This document shows, one piece after another, positions 24,665 through 32,468 of a DNA stretch of 64,000 bases. Position 1 is the first letter of the stretch. Each line of letters starts with the position of its first letter. Under the pieces are notes generated by a model, which was not told the origin of the DNA, ran no database searches, and was given only the letters and a program-made list of their open reading frames with translations. Position numbers and translations under genes: made by a program. This DNA comes from Gimesia aquarii (GTDB lineage: Bacteria > Planctomycetota > Planctomycetia > Planctomycetales > Planctomycetaceae), in contig NZ_CP037920.1 of assembly GCF_007748195.1 (NCBI RefSeq), positions 2,419,501 through 2,483,500 of the forward strand. Direction: 5' to 3'.

Positions 24665-25639
24665 TTATTGGGTTAATTGTTTAAGATATTGATGTGTTGT
24701 ATCCACCGGAAAGACACCATCAGGTGGCTCATATGCAAATTCCGTTGCACTAATGGGGGCATTTAAAGTCACTTTCGTAAAGCTAAGTGATACCATGTTT
24801 TCTATCGTATCCTCTTTCTTTTTGAGGTACACGATTCGGCGTGGAAAAAGCGTTTCAGGATCCAAATATATTTTCACAGCATCTGGTACATAAGCTGGGA
24901 GCTCAACTGGGGACTGAGGATTTCCCCCTTTCAACTGAGCAAGGAACTCGTTTTTCCAAGTACCATTGATGACGGTTAATGTTTTGCCGTTGACTGTTTT
25001 TTCAGCCACACTATCAAATTTCATACTCTTTTCGATAGAAGCCAGTAAACCAGGGAGTCCACCCAGGCCCAATTCTGCTACTAACCTGTTGGGACGAGAT
25101 TTGGGGTTCAATTCAGCTTGTTTTAAAATTGCCTGCACATCACGACGAGTGACTCGTGCGTTCCCTTTTATCTTGTGTTCTGTCCAAAGTACCTGTCCAT
25201 CGCAAATTTCCAGTAAGGTTCCGATGGGTTTCCCATCTTTTTTCTGACTTTGAACCTGGAATTCGAGTCGTAGTTTCAAATCTTTGCCTTGAAGGTAGCT
25301 GCCTTTGATCACAAATGGCTTCGGACCAATTGAGACTTTTTCAGTGATCTGTGCCCTGATTGAGCTATAGGCCAATAATTTTTCACGCGACTTATTCAGT
25401 AATCCGATTGCCAGGGTCGGATTTTTTTTCAAATTATTTTCCGGTCCATCAGGCTCGTTTTGAACGCTTTTTTTATCAGGCTCTTGTTCTGCGCGAGCCA
25501 GAAAACGTTCAGATTTGTTGGATGTATCTTTATTAACTGTATTATCTTGCGACGAATCGGCCCAAGACGAAAAAGAAAAATACTCAGTAAAACCTGCGAT
25601 GCACAGGAGACAGGCAATGAAAGTTAAAATGCGTAACAT
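24665..25639 (-). CDS. Secreted LolA-like (DUF1571-type) protein
   Basis: A 324-residue protein with signal peptide (ILTFIACLLCIAGFTEYFSF). The mature part after a charged linker is an all-beta domain with pattern KSREKLLAYSSIRAQITEKV, then GSYLQGKDLKLRLEFQV and KIYLDPETLFPRRIVYLKK, matching the LolA/RseB-like or DUF1571 fold in planctomycetes (half-barrel that holds a hydrophobic ligand). LolA family members carry lipoproteins between membranes. Next to lspA, that is an attractive idea, but assignment to a true LolA is uncertain. It is divergent from the 25964 gene. Confidence 0.75.
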   Translation of the reverse strand: MLRILTFIACLLCIAGFTEYFSFSSWADSSQDNTVNKDTSNKSERFLARAEQEPDKKSVQNEPDGPENNLKKNPTLAIGLLNKSREKLLAYSSIRAQITEKVSIGPKPFVIKGSYLQGKDLKLRLEFQVQSQKKDGKPIGTLLEICDGQVLWTEHKIKGNARVTRRDVQAILKQAELNPKSRPNRLVAELGLGGLPGLLASIEKSMKFDSVAEKTVNGKTLTVINGTWKNEFLAQLKGGNPQSPVELPAYVPDAVKIYLDPETLFPRRIVYLKKKEDTIENMVSLSFTKVTLNAPISATEFAYEPPDGVFPVDTTHQYLKQLTQ

Positions 25640-25963
25640 GTTCTAATTGTTCGGAAAAAAACGAATTTACCAAAGATTCAGACCGCAATGATCCGAAAAC
25701 AGATGTATGAGGCCACCAAATTGCCTCTTGTTGGCTGTGGTGTATCAGTCAACAGACCGTGTAGCTCAGAGTATGTCTGTTGAATATGGTGTTAACTGTA
25801 TTTTAACGATATTTCGGGCATTGGGTCGACCTGAAAACTGAGTCTTTTTTGAACCGAACGTCGACAGTTCCAAATTCCCATGGATCGACGCATTCGTTTG
25901 CGATGAACGGTTCTTCACTTAGCAAGTCGCATAATTCGTCGAGGGGTATCCGAACAAGGGGTC
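25640..25963. other. Divergent intergenic region
   Basis: About 324 bases between divergent genes, holding both promoters. Near the + gene, AAGGGG stands 5-6 bases before the ATG. I see no convincing promoter hexamers and no hairpin of note. Confidence 0.5.
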
Positions 25964-27100
25964 ATGATGAAGTACTACTTCCTGGCTTTAGGCACATTGG
26001 TTGTTGTTTGCGTGGGCTGTGCAGCCGACGGGCAACAGATTATGAATTCAAAAAATGAGTATGTTGCGCCACCGGCTGCAATGATGCAGCGACCGGGGCC
26101 AATGGTGGATGGGCCTGGACCTGGCGTTCTACAAATGCTGGCTCCACCTCCTGCGAGTGCATTTGCCGCTCGTACGTCACAAATCCGTTTCGTGGGACCG
26201 GCAGGTATGAAAGTTGGTTGGCAGGTCGCTGAAGGCTATGCCGAAAACCAGCTTACGGCACCCGGACGTTACAATTTTACTCAGGGAGCAACCTACCGGT
26301 TAAAATTGTCACACATTCCTGGCCGATCGATTCCGGCATTGTATCCTTCGTTGCAGGTGTATCCATCACATCCTACAACAGATGCTTATCTGTCTCATAA
26401 CAGTATCCCTCTGGAAATCACACCAGAAGATCTGGATCAGGTAGAAAGCAATAACTTTGTGACCAAAGTGATCTATCTTCCTGAAGAAAAGTTTCAGGAA
26501 CTGGCGATTGCAGGTGTAGAAACTTTGGTTTCAACACGCCTGGATCCTGGTGTTGATCCTGTCCGAGAAGCAAGTCGTCGAGGTACGATTATGGCTGTCC
26601 TTCGTATGGGTAACATGGATCTGGAAATGCCTGCAGGTAATAATGAAAAGGTCTCTCAGGTCTCTTATGATGGTGATGCAGGAGCACACATGCCTCCGAT
26701 GCCAATCCCCGGAGATACAATTGGAGTTGCTAACAGTATTCCCGCACCCACCATGGTAGCTGGCATGGGAGCACCCGGACAACCTGCTTACAATCCCATT
26801 TCTGGTATGGGCCCCACTCCTGTCTGGGGTATGCCCAGAACGGGAACACCAATCGGACTACCTGGCCCTGCACATATTCCACTGGGTGGACCAGCCAGTT
26901 TGAAGTCTCACACCATTCGAAATGTATCGAAAACAAAATTACCTAAACCTGTGGATCATTTCTTGGTGGATGTCAAACAGAATCCTCCACCAAGTCTGCC
27001 GAAACCAGTCAAGTATGTTCAATACTCGGAAAGCCATCCGGTTCATTCTCCTGGACAAGTTTCTTATCCAAGAACCATGGCACCAGGACCAGGTTATTAA
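25964..27100 (+). CDS. Planctomycete lipoprotein, paralogue of next gene
   Basis: A 378-residue predicted lipoprotein: the signal ends in a lipobox with Cys19 (VVVCVGC). Residues ~75-175 form a conserved domain with [10 protein letters not shown] (111-120), ALYPSL (125-130), ITPEDLDQV (152-160) and [13 protein letters not shown] (163-175). The same pattern recurs in the next gene. The C-terminal half (residues ~230-378) is Pro/Gly/Met-rich low complexity. Codes for an envelope protein of unknown function. It has AAGGGG before the ATG and is followed by a hairpin at 27118-27149, so it may be terminated partly before the next gene. Confidence 0.8.
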   Translation: MMKYYFLALGTLVVVCVGCAADGQQIMNSKNEYVAPPAAMMQRPGPMVDGPGPGVLQMLAPPPASAFAARTSQIRFVGPAGMKVGWQVAEGYAENQLTAPGRYNFTQGATYRLKLSHIPGRSIPALYPSLQVYPSHPTTDAYLSHNSIPLEITPEDLDQVESNNFVTKVIYLPEEKFQELAIAGVETLVSTRLDPGVDPVREASRRGTIMAVLRMGNMDLEMPAGNNEKVSQVSYDGDAGAHMPPMPIPGDTIGVANSIPAPTMVAGMGAPGQPAYNPISGMGPTPVWGMPRTGTPIGLPGPAHIPLGGPASLKSHTIRNVSKTKLPKPVDHFLVDVKQNPPPSLPKPVKYVQYSESHPVHSPGQVSYPRTMAPGPGY

Positions 27101-27117
27101 AAGACTCAGGACCCATG

Positions 27118-27149
27118 CGGCACTTCCTGATTTTTTTCAGGGAGTGCCG
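27118..27149 (+). terminator. Hairpin/terminator between the two paralogues
   Basis: Inverted repeat CGGCACTTCCTGA and TCAGGGAGTGCCG (13-base arms, one G-T pair) around a T6 loop, followed at a few bases by TTGTCTTTTTCC. Likely at least a partial terminator. Confidence 0.6.
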
Positions 27150-27257
27150 TCCCTTGTCTTTTTCCTCCTCCTCATTTCTCTCCACTTTTGTCTTACCTCG
27201 CCGGCTAAATCATCTTTTGTCATCCTTCAGGACATTTGATTTTAGAATTTCTTAGTC

Positions 27258-28004
27258 ATGACTACTTTAAAACGACAAAAACGATCACGATTATTAACGG
27301 TTCTGTTAATGGCCATGATCGTTTTTGCCATTAAGCTACCTTCCGCCTGGTCTCAACAGGTGAGAGGAGGCAGGCAATACAATGCTGGAAATCAATTCTA
27401 TCATCCTTTAAATCAGAACACTCCTACTGGGGTTGCCAGTCAATGGGCTGCTTTGTCAGGACAGGTTCAGCCTGGTTATATTCAACCGATGAAAGTGACT
27501 CTGCCTACAAAAGGAACAGTTACTTTCTATCCCAATGGACCGAAGCAGACGATTCAGAAAGCCTCTCCTGCTTCCATTGGTTTTTCAGTTGGCTATGTTT
27601 ACCGACTGAAAATCAGCGATATGCCCGAATTTCCAGGTGTCGAGCTTTATCCGACGATTGAATTAATCGATCGCTTACATCCTCCTGCCGGTTTAGCAGA
27701 GCAATATCCTGTTCCCGTTAGCATCACTCAGGAGGATATCGCGCTTGTACTTTCTAACAGAATGGTAACGAAGGTCGTTTATCTTGAACGACCTCAGACA
27801 GCCGTACCGAAACAGTATGAAAAACAGCCAACACATTCGATTTCAGCTCAGAAAAATTTGATTGCTGAAGCGGATTTGTTGGGACGTCCCATGTTGATTA
27901 TGCGCATCGGGGGTCGCTTACCACTCAGCCACGGAGAGGATCCCGCTTTTTTTGGTAGTGGTGCTCCTGTCGTTGAATTAAAGAGTCAAAACAATCAAAA
28001 ATAA
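27258..28004 (+). CDS. Secreted planctomycete protein, paralogue of 25964 gene
   Basis: A 248-residue protein with signal peptide (LLTVLLMAMIVFAIKLPSAWS, cleavage near residue 32). Residues ~80-180 share the pattern of the upstream lipoprotein: YRLKISDMP (115-123), ELYPTIEL (129-136), ITQEDIALVLSNRMVTKVVY (156-175). It lacks the lipobox and the Pro/Met-rich tail and ends with GRPMLIMRIGGRLPLS and SGAPVVEL. Function unknown. It is likely a tandem duplicate that has diverged. The next gene starts 35 bases downstream, so they are cotranscribed. Confidence 0.78.
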   Translation: MTTLKRQKRSRLLTVLLMAMIVFAIKLPSAWSQQVRGGRQYNAGNQFYHPLNQNTPTGVASQWAALSGQVQPGYIQPMKVTLPTKGTVTFYPNGPKQTIQKASPASIGFSVGYVYRLKISDMPEFPGVELYPTIELIDRLHPPAGLAEQYPVPVSITQEDIALVLSNRMVTKVVYLERPQTAVPKQYEKQPTHSISAQKNLIAEADLLGRPMLIMRIGGRLPLSHGEDPAFFGSGAPVVELKSQNNQK

Positions 28005-28039
28005 GTTGTAATTCATCTCAGTCGAATGAAGGAAATTCT

Positions 28040-29341
28040 GTGTTAAAATTATCGAACCGAATGGAAAGAAGAGCATCACAAACGCTACGTTTGTGCTCAG
28101 CGGTTGCGATGATGGTGTTGGTGACTGCTAGTCATGGATGTTCCAGTATTTCACCTTTCCGAGTTTCCATGCCTTGGGAAAAACAAATTCCTGAGCAGAT
28201 TGAAGAAAAAGCACCAGCTGTTCAACACGCCGACTTTGATACAAAGGTAGGAGCAATTCGTCTTTCAGCTCCTGCACAGAATGCTTCCGTCCCCCCTCCA
28301 GTTCAACAGGTGGCCTATCATCAGCCTGTCACTGCTTTAGCGCAAGCACGGCCTCCCTACTGTGAATTTTCCCCTGCAGAGCAGAGAGATTTTGCACTCC
28401 CTGCTGGTAGTGATCCTGCAGTTGTTGAGATGTACCCGGATGAATATCTGTTTGATGGAGGAGATCGGCAAAAACCGGTTCATTATGATGAATTTAGTCG
28501 TCTCGGGTTAGATACTGAAGACACCATTGTGGAATACCAAACTCACAAAGGTAAACAAGAAGTGAAAAAATCGAATCGGGTTGCCGTTTATGCACCTCGG
28601 TTTGCTGCCATTCGTACTGCCAGTTCACCATTGTCCGGGACTTCGGTTGATGCATTGGCAACAACAGAAGACACTGTGCATGGTGTTGGTTTAGAGGCAC
28701 GAACGGTTATTACACAACACAAACAGCGAGAGCAGTTGGAGGGAATTCGTATGCGTTCTCGTGCCAGTGGTGTTGAAACTGAACGTCAACAGGGTTCAGT
28801 GGGTCAAACCGCCTACATCAGTGGTCATACTAAGTTGAGTAATTTGTTCCAGGATACAGGCACAGAGACCGGTGGACAATTTCGACAGTCTGATGAAGCA
28901 CGGATCGCTTATCAGATACAGGCAGCTGCAATTTGGTCTCGCACACAATTTCCTGTTATCGCGATTCGGGAACGATCGGCTCACCAGTCCAAAAGTGCTG
29001 TTAAACCTGAAGAATACATTGGTATTGAAGACAAGCGGAAAACAGAAGGTAACCTGCGTCTGATCAAAATGGCAGATAAGAAAAATGCTGAGTCTGGTGA
29101 TGTGATTACCTTCACGATCAAATACGAAAATATAGGTGATTTCGATGTAGAAGGCATCAAGATCATCGATAACTTAACACCACGGTTGGAATATATTCAG
29201 GATAGTGCCACTTCAGATCGAAAAGGACGTTTGGTTGTTGAAGATAATTTGGAAGGCAGTTTAATTCTCACATTTGAGGTAGATGAGCCTGTTGAAGGTC
29301 ATCAAGGAGGTGTGGTCACCTTCCAGACACGTGTTCGGTAA
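28040..29341 (+). CDS. Secreted DUF11-domain protein
   Basis: A 433-residue protein starting at a GTG with AAGGA about 7 bases upstream; an ATG at 28061 is an alternative. An N-terminal hydrophobic segment (CSAVAMMVLVTASHGCS) gives export, possibly as a lipoprotein (HGC is not a canonical lipobox). The C-terminal ~100 residues contain one DUF11-type repeat (IKMADKKNAESGDVITFTIK, GDFDVEGIKIIDNLTPRLEY), a beta-sandwich of surface proteins. The middle is low-complexity. Terminator follows at 29433. It probably cooperates with the two upstream paralogues in an envelope layer; that is inference. Confidence 0.82.
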   Translation: MLKLSNRMERRASQTLRLCSAVAMMVLVTASHGCSSISPFRVSMPWEKQIPEQIEEKAPAVQHADFDTKVGAIRLSAPAQNASVPPPVQQVAYHQPVTALAQARPPYCEFSPAEQRDFALPAGSDPAVVEMYPDEYLFDGGDRQKPVHYDEFSRLGLDTEDTIVEYQTHKGKQEVKKSNRVAVYAPRFAAIRTASSPLSGTSVDALATTEDTVHGVGLEARTVITQHKQREQLEGIRMRSRASGVETERQQGSVGQTAYISGHTKLSNLFQDTGTETGGQFRQSDEARIAYQIQAAAIWSRTQFPVIAIRERSAHQSKSAVKPEEYIGIEDKRKTEGNLRLIKMADKKNAESGDVITFTIKYENIGDFDVEGIKIIDNLTPRLEYIQDSATSDRKGRLVVEDNLEGSLILTFEVDEPVEGHQGGVVTFQTRVR

Positions 29342-29432
29342 TCTCAATCTCACAAAAACAGTAAGAAGTAGTTGTTAGACTTACGATTTGACGAAGTCCT
29401 TTAGAAAACACTTTGTGGATTCCCGCGAATCC

Positions 29433-29472
29433 AAGCCCACTATGCAGCTTTGCATAGTGGGCTTATTTTTTA
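29433..29472 (+). terminator. Strong rho-independent terminator
   Basis: Perfect 14-base arms AAGCCCACTATGCA / TGCATAGTGGGCTT around a GCTT loop, followed by ATTTTTTA. It ends the 25964-29341 operon. Confidence 0.92.
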
Positions 29473-29796
29473 ATAGGCTTTTATTAAAAAGACGAATCAG
29501 AAGTTTTTGAAATGCATTGTTCTAATACGAACATTGTTTTCGGTCCATAAGAATGGCGTACCTGAATTGATTAAAGAAATGGCAGGTGCTTTTTAAAAAG
29601 CACTGACTCAGATAACTCTGTTTCAAATTTCAACAGTTTGAGGTATTTTACTGCAGTATTTTATGCAGACGTGCCTCAAGAATGTTTCATGAGTCTTAAC
29701 TTGATAAACCTTAAAGTACCGATTTCTAATTGATTTAGAGATGAAGCCTTTGATTTATCATGCAGGATTAAGAATATTTTGTATAGATGTCGTCAT

Positions 29797-29811
29797 TGGC
29801 ACACAAATTGC
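29797..29811 (+). promoter_or_regulatory. Sigma-54-type (-24/-12) promoter of the STAS gene
   Basis: TGGCACACAAATTGC: conserved GG and GC with exactly 10 bases between them; the only departure from the TGGCACG-N4-TTGC core is A for G at the seventh base. The start of transcription would be near 29823, about 97 bases before the ATG at 29920. No enhancer-binding protein site was identified. Confidence 0.7.
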
Positions 29812-29919
29812 CGATAAATCAAATCATGACGCGAAGTATACTTGTAAATATTATTGAATTTTTGTTTTTCATTTTCTTAGCTTCGCCTCATTTTTCTTTA
29901 AATGAAGGGGGTTTGACTT

Positions 29920-30255
29920 ATGACAGTTCAACAGGGGGGGATCCTCCAGGTTTATCACGTAGGACCACTTTGTGTCGCAGGTTTTGGTGGTAGAGACATT
30001 CTTGATACTTTCAGTGTGAAGGATATTCGAGATGAGTTGTTGGAATTAGTAAGAGATCATGATTGCGAAACTCTGGCTCTTGATTTGACAGGTGTCAAAC
30101 TCATTCCCAGCGGTATGCTCGGGTTACTGGCTTCCATGAGAGACCTCGATATCGAGATTCATCTCTATAATCCTTCTGATGATATTCGGGACGTGTTGGA
30201 AATCACGAAGCTGAACCAATTCATGCAACTGCATGATGTAGAGATTCCCTATTAA
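29920..30255 (+). CDS. STAS-domain anti-sigma factor antagonist-like protein
   Basis: A 111-residue single-domain protein. The STAS fold pattern is clear: beta strands with ETLALDLTGVKLIPSGMLGL, in which the Ser in PSGMLGL is at the position phosphorylated in SpoIIAA/RsbV, and the C-terminal DVLEITKLNQFMQ is the canonical final helix. AAGGGGG lies 8 bases before the ATG. It stands alone between terminators, with no RsbW-type kinase or PP2C phosphatase adjacent, so its partner is elsewhere. A sigma-54 promoter candidate drives it. Could also be a signalling-scaffold STAS protein. Confidence 0.85.
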   Translation: MTVQQGGILQVYHVGPLCVAGFGGRDILDTFSVKDIRDELLELVRDHDCETLALDLTGVKLIPSGMLGLLASMRDLDIEIHLYNPSDDIRDVLEITKLNQFMQLHDVEIPY

Positions 30256-30278
30256 CGATTAACAAAAGTCCAAAATAC

Positions 30279-30315
30279 AGCGAAGGCTGATTAATGTCAG
30301 CTTTCGCTTTTTTTA
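30279..30315 (+). terminator. Terminator after the STAS gene
   Basis: AGCGAAGGCTGA, TTAATG loop, TCAGCTTTCGCT, then TTTTTTT. One G-T pair in the stem. Confidence 0.88.
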
Positions 30316-30416
30316 TACCCAGACTTTCTATTTACTTTCCAAATTCTGATGGAGTGATTAGTCTGAAGGCTGCTTCCTATGTCTAAAATGTACTTTAAAA
30401 ATTACTGCGGGAACGA

Positions 30417-31532
30417 ATGCCTCAAATAAATCCTGAACGCTGGTACGCTGTTGAGAAACTGATCGATCATTTTTGTGATACGAACCAGGTACCAGCGATT
30501 GCTTTACAGGTCAATGTGAAAGAGACATCACGACTTTATTCTAGAGGGCGACAGCGACTCAACGACAACGGAGACACGCTTCGTGAAGACGCCATTTTTT
30601 TAATCGCTTCAATTACAAAGCCGATTGTCGTACTGGGGGTACTCAAATTACTGGAGGAAGGTGAATTACTGCTGGGAGACCGGGTGAAGCAATTCATACC
30701 TGAGTTCGGTTGTGCGGGAAAACATGGAATCACGATTCGACATCTGATGACCCATACCTCGGGGTTGCCTGACATGTTACCCAATAACCGCGAGCTTCGC
30801 TCAGCGAACGCCCCACTTTCAGAATTTGTAAAACAAATTTGCCAGCTTTCTCCAGATGAACCACCGGGAAGAATTGTGCAATATCAAAGTACAGGAATTG
30901 CTATTCTCAGTGAGGTCATCCAACGTATCACTGGCCTTTCGTGTGCTGAATATCTGGATCAGGTGTTATTTCAACCTATGGGAATGAAGGACACTTCGCT
31001 TGGGGTTCCAGAAGAGTGGTATGAAGGAGATCAACCGAAAGTCGCGAGGATTGTTGAGATCCGAATCCCTGACGAACTGGATATTGAACCAGATTGGGAT
31101 TGGAACAGTCCCTACTGGAGAGGGTTTGGCGCACCCTGGGGAGGGCTTTTAACGACTATTTCTGACCTGGGAAAGCTTGTTGAGATGCTTAAAAATCGCG
31201 GTGTTTTTCAACAAAAGCGGCTCTTTTCCCATCGTACCATTTTGAAAGCAACTAAAGATCAACTAGCGTCAATTTCCGGACTATCGGCGACTGAAAAAGA
31301 GGGCAAAGGCTGGGGGCTTGGATGGCAAATGGTGACGAATACAAAGAGTGATTATTATGGAGACTTACTCTCCACTTCCACTTTCGGACATGGTGGTGCC
31401 ACAGGTACGCTTTTATGGATTGATCCAGAATTAGAAACTTCTGCCATAATTCTGACCACACAACCCCAAGAGCCACATGGTCGATTTCTGGCTCGAATTA
31501 CAAATGCGATCGTCTCTGCCATTGAATGTTGA
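30417..31532 (+). CDS. Beta-lactamase-fold serine hydrolase
   Basis: A 371-residue protein of the class C beta-lactamase/penicillin-binding esterase family. The catalytic SxxK is SITK (residues ~60-63), the YxS/N motif is YQST near residue 160, and a Gly-rich HGGATG (~residue 325) takes the KTG position, all in expected order. No signal peptide is apparent, so a cytosolic esterase, D-aminopeptidase or similar is more likely than a periplasmic PBP. No regulatory partner is adjacent. A transpeptidase or antibiotic resistance role is not supported by this alone. Confidence 0.9.
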   Translation: MPQINPERWYAVEKLIDHFCDTNQVPAIALQVNVKETSRLYSRGRQRLNDNGDTLREDAIFLIASITKPIVVLGVLKLLEEGELLLGDRVKQFIPEFGCAGKHGITIRHLMTHTSGLPDMLPNNRELRSANAPLSEFVKQICQLSPDEPPGRIVQYQSTGIAILSEVIQRITGLSCAEYLDQVLFQPMGMKDTSLGVPEEWYEGDQPKVARIVEIRIPDELDIEPDWDWNSPYWRGFGAPWGGLLTTISDLGKLVEMLKNRGVFQQKRLFSHRTILKATKDQLASISGLSATEKEGKGWGLGWQMVTNTKSDYYGDLLSTSTFGHGGATGTLLWIDPELETSAIILTTQPQEPHGRFLARITNAIVSAIEC

Positions 31533-31655
31533 GGTGTATTCTTTTGTATATTTCGGTTGATATTGCCTATTTTTTTTTTAACAGATTATAATCCCTGACT
31601 TCAAAGTGACCACTCAATGTTTCGTAGATGACAGTTTTGTTTTGTATGAATTTTG

Positions 31656-32468
31656 ATGATGAATCCAGAATACATCAGCATCCTGACACTCGTTGTTTAC
31701 GCTTTAGTAGTCTTGACAATTATCGTCTATCAGGCTGCCAGTCTTCCCGACGGTTGGCGGGCTTGGATTTTATTTGCGATTACTCGTGTTTATGCCCCAG
31801 GCCTTTGGGGCATCAAGGCGAACCGTCGTTGCCCTTTTCCAGGGGATTCTGCGGCGATTATTATTGCCAATCATCGTAGTCCCGTTGATCCCATCATTCT
31901 CTGGTATAACTCTCATTTGGGAAGTCCTCAAAAACGGCTGCGATGTATCAGTTTTTTAATGGCGCGAGAATATTATGAGCTACCCGGATTGGTCGGGTGG
32001 ATCTCAAGGGCCATGCATTCAATTCCTGTAGACCGCGATGGTCGTGATGTGGTACCAGTGCGCGAAGCACTTCGTAAACTAAAGCAGGGAGAGATGATTG
32101 GCGTCTTTCCAGAGGGAGGGATTCAGGATACTCGTCCCATTGCACACGCCAACTCTGGTATTGCCTTTTTAGCTCTTCGCTCAAAAGCTCCTGTGTATCC
32201 TGTTTATATCAATAATTCTCCACGTGGCAAGAATATGATAGAACCTTTCTATTCTTTTTCCAATGCTTCAGTTGTATATGGAGAACCGATTGATCTGTCC
32301 GACTATTATGGTCGTCGTGCCTCACGGGAAGTCTTAGAAGAGGTCACCACACTTATGATGCAGCAACTTGCTTCGCTTGGTGATACCGTATATCTGGGAA
32401 GTCCAACTTCTGAGGAAAACAAACAGCTTATCCAAATGCCAGAAGATCATTATCTTTCAGCGAACTGA
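31656..32468 (+). CDS. 1-acyl-sn-glycerol-3-phosphate acyltransferase-like (PlsC family)
   Basis: A 270-residue protein. The start is taken at ATG 31656 (a second ATG is at 31659); the longer frame begins at a TTG. An N-terminal TM helix (ILTLVVYALVVLTIIVYQA) precedes the acyltransferase core: the HX4D motif NHRSPVD at residues ~70-76 and the glycerol-phosphate-binding FPEGG near 152. PlsC-type enzymes add the second acyl chain to lysophosphatidate; the precise acceptor here is unknown. The 3' end overlaps the giant convergent gene by 41 bases. Confidence 0.9.
   Translation: MMNPEYISILTLVVYALVVLTIIVYQAASLPDGWRAWILFAITRVYAPGLWGIKANRRCPFPGDSAAIIIANHRSPVDPIILWYNSHLGSPQKRLRCISFLMAREYYELPGLVGWISRAMHSIPVDRDGRDVVPVREALRKLKQGEMIGVFPEGGIQDTRPIAHANSGIAFLALRSKAPVYPVYINNSPRGKNMIEPFYSFSNASVVYGEPIDLSDYYGRRASREVLEEVTTLMMQQLASLGDTVYLGSPTSEENKQLIQMPEDHYLSAN

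Larger units (their letters stand above)
29342..29919. other. Intergenic region with terminator and sigma-54 promoter
   Basis: About 578 bases. From 29433 there is a strong terminator of the upstream operon; the sigma-54 promoter candidate lies at 29797-29811. Between them is AT-rich sequence without a gene I can support. A frame from 29787 overlaps the STAS gene but looks non-coding. Confidence 0.6.

Noticed and set aside
29787-29993. 68-codon frame overlapping the sigma-54 site and STAS gene
   Set aside because: Covers the -24/-12 element and overlaps the clear STAS start; not compatible with a real gene.
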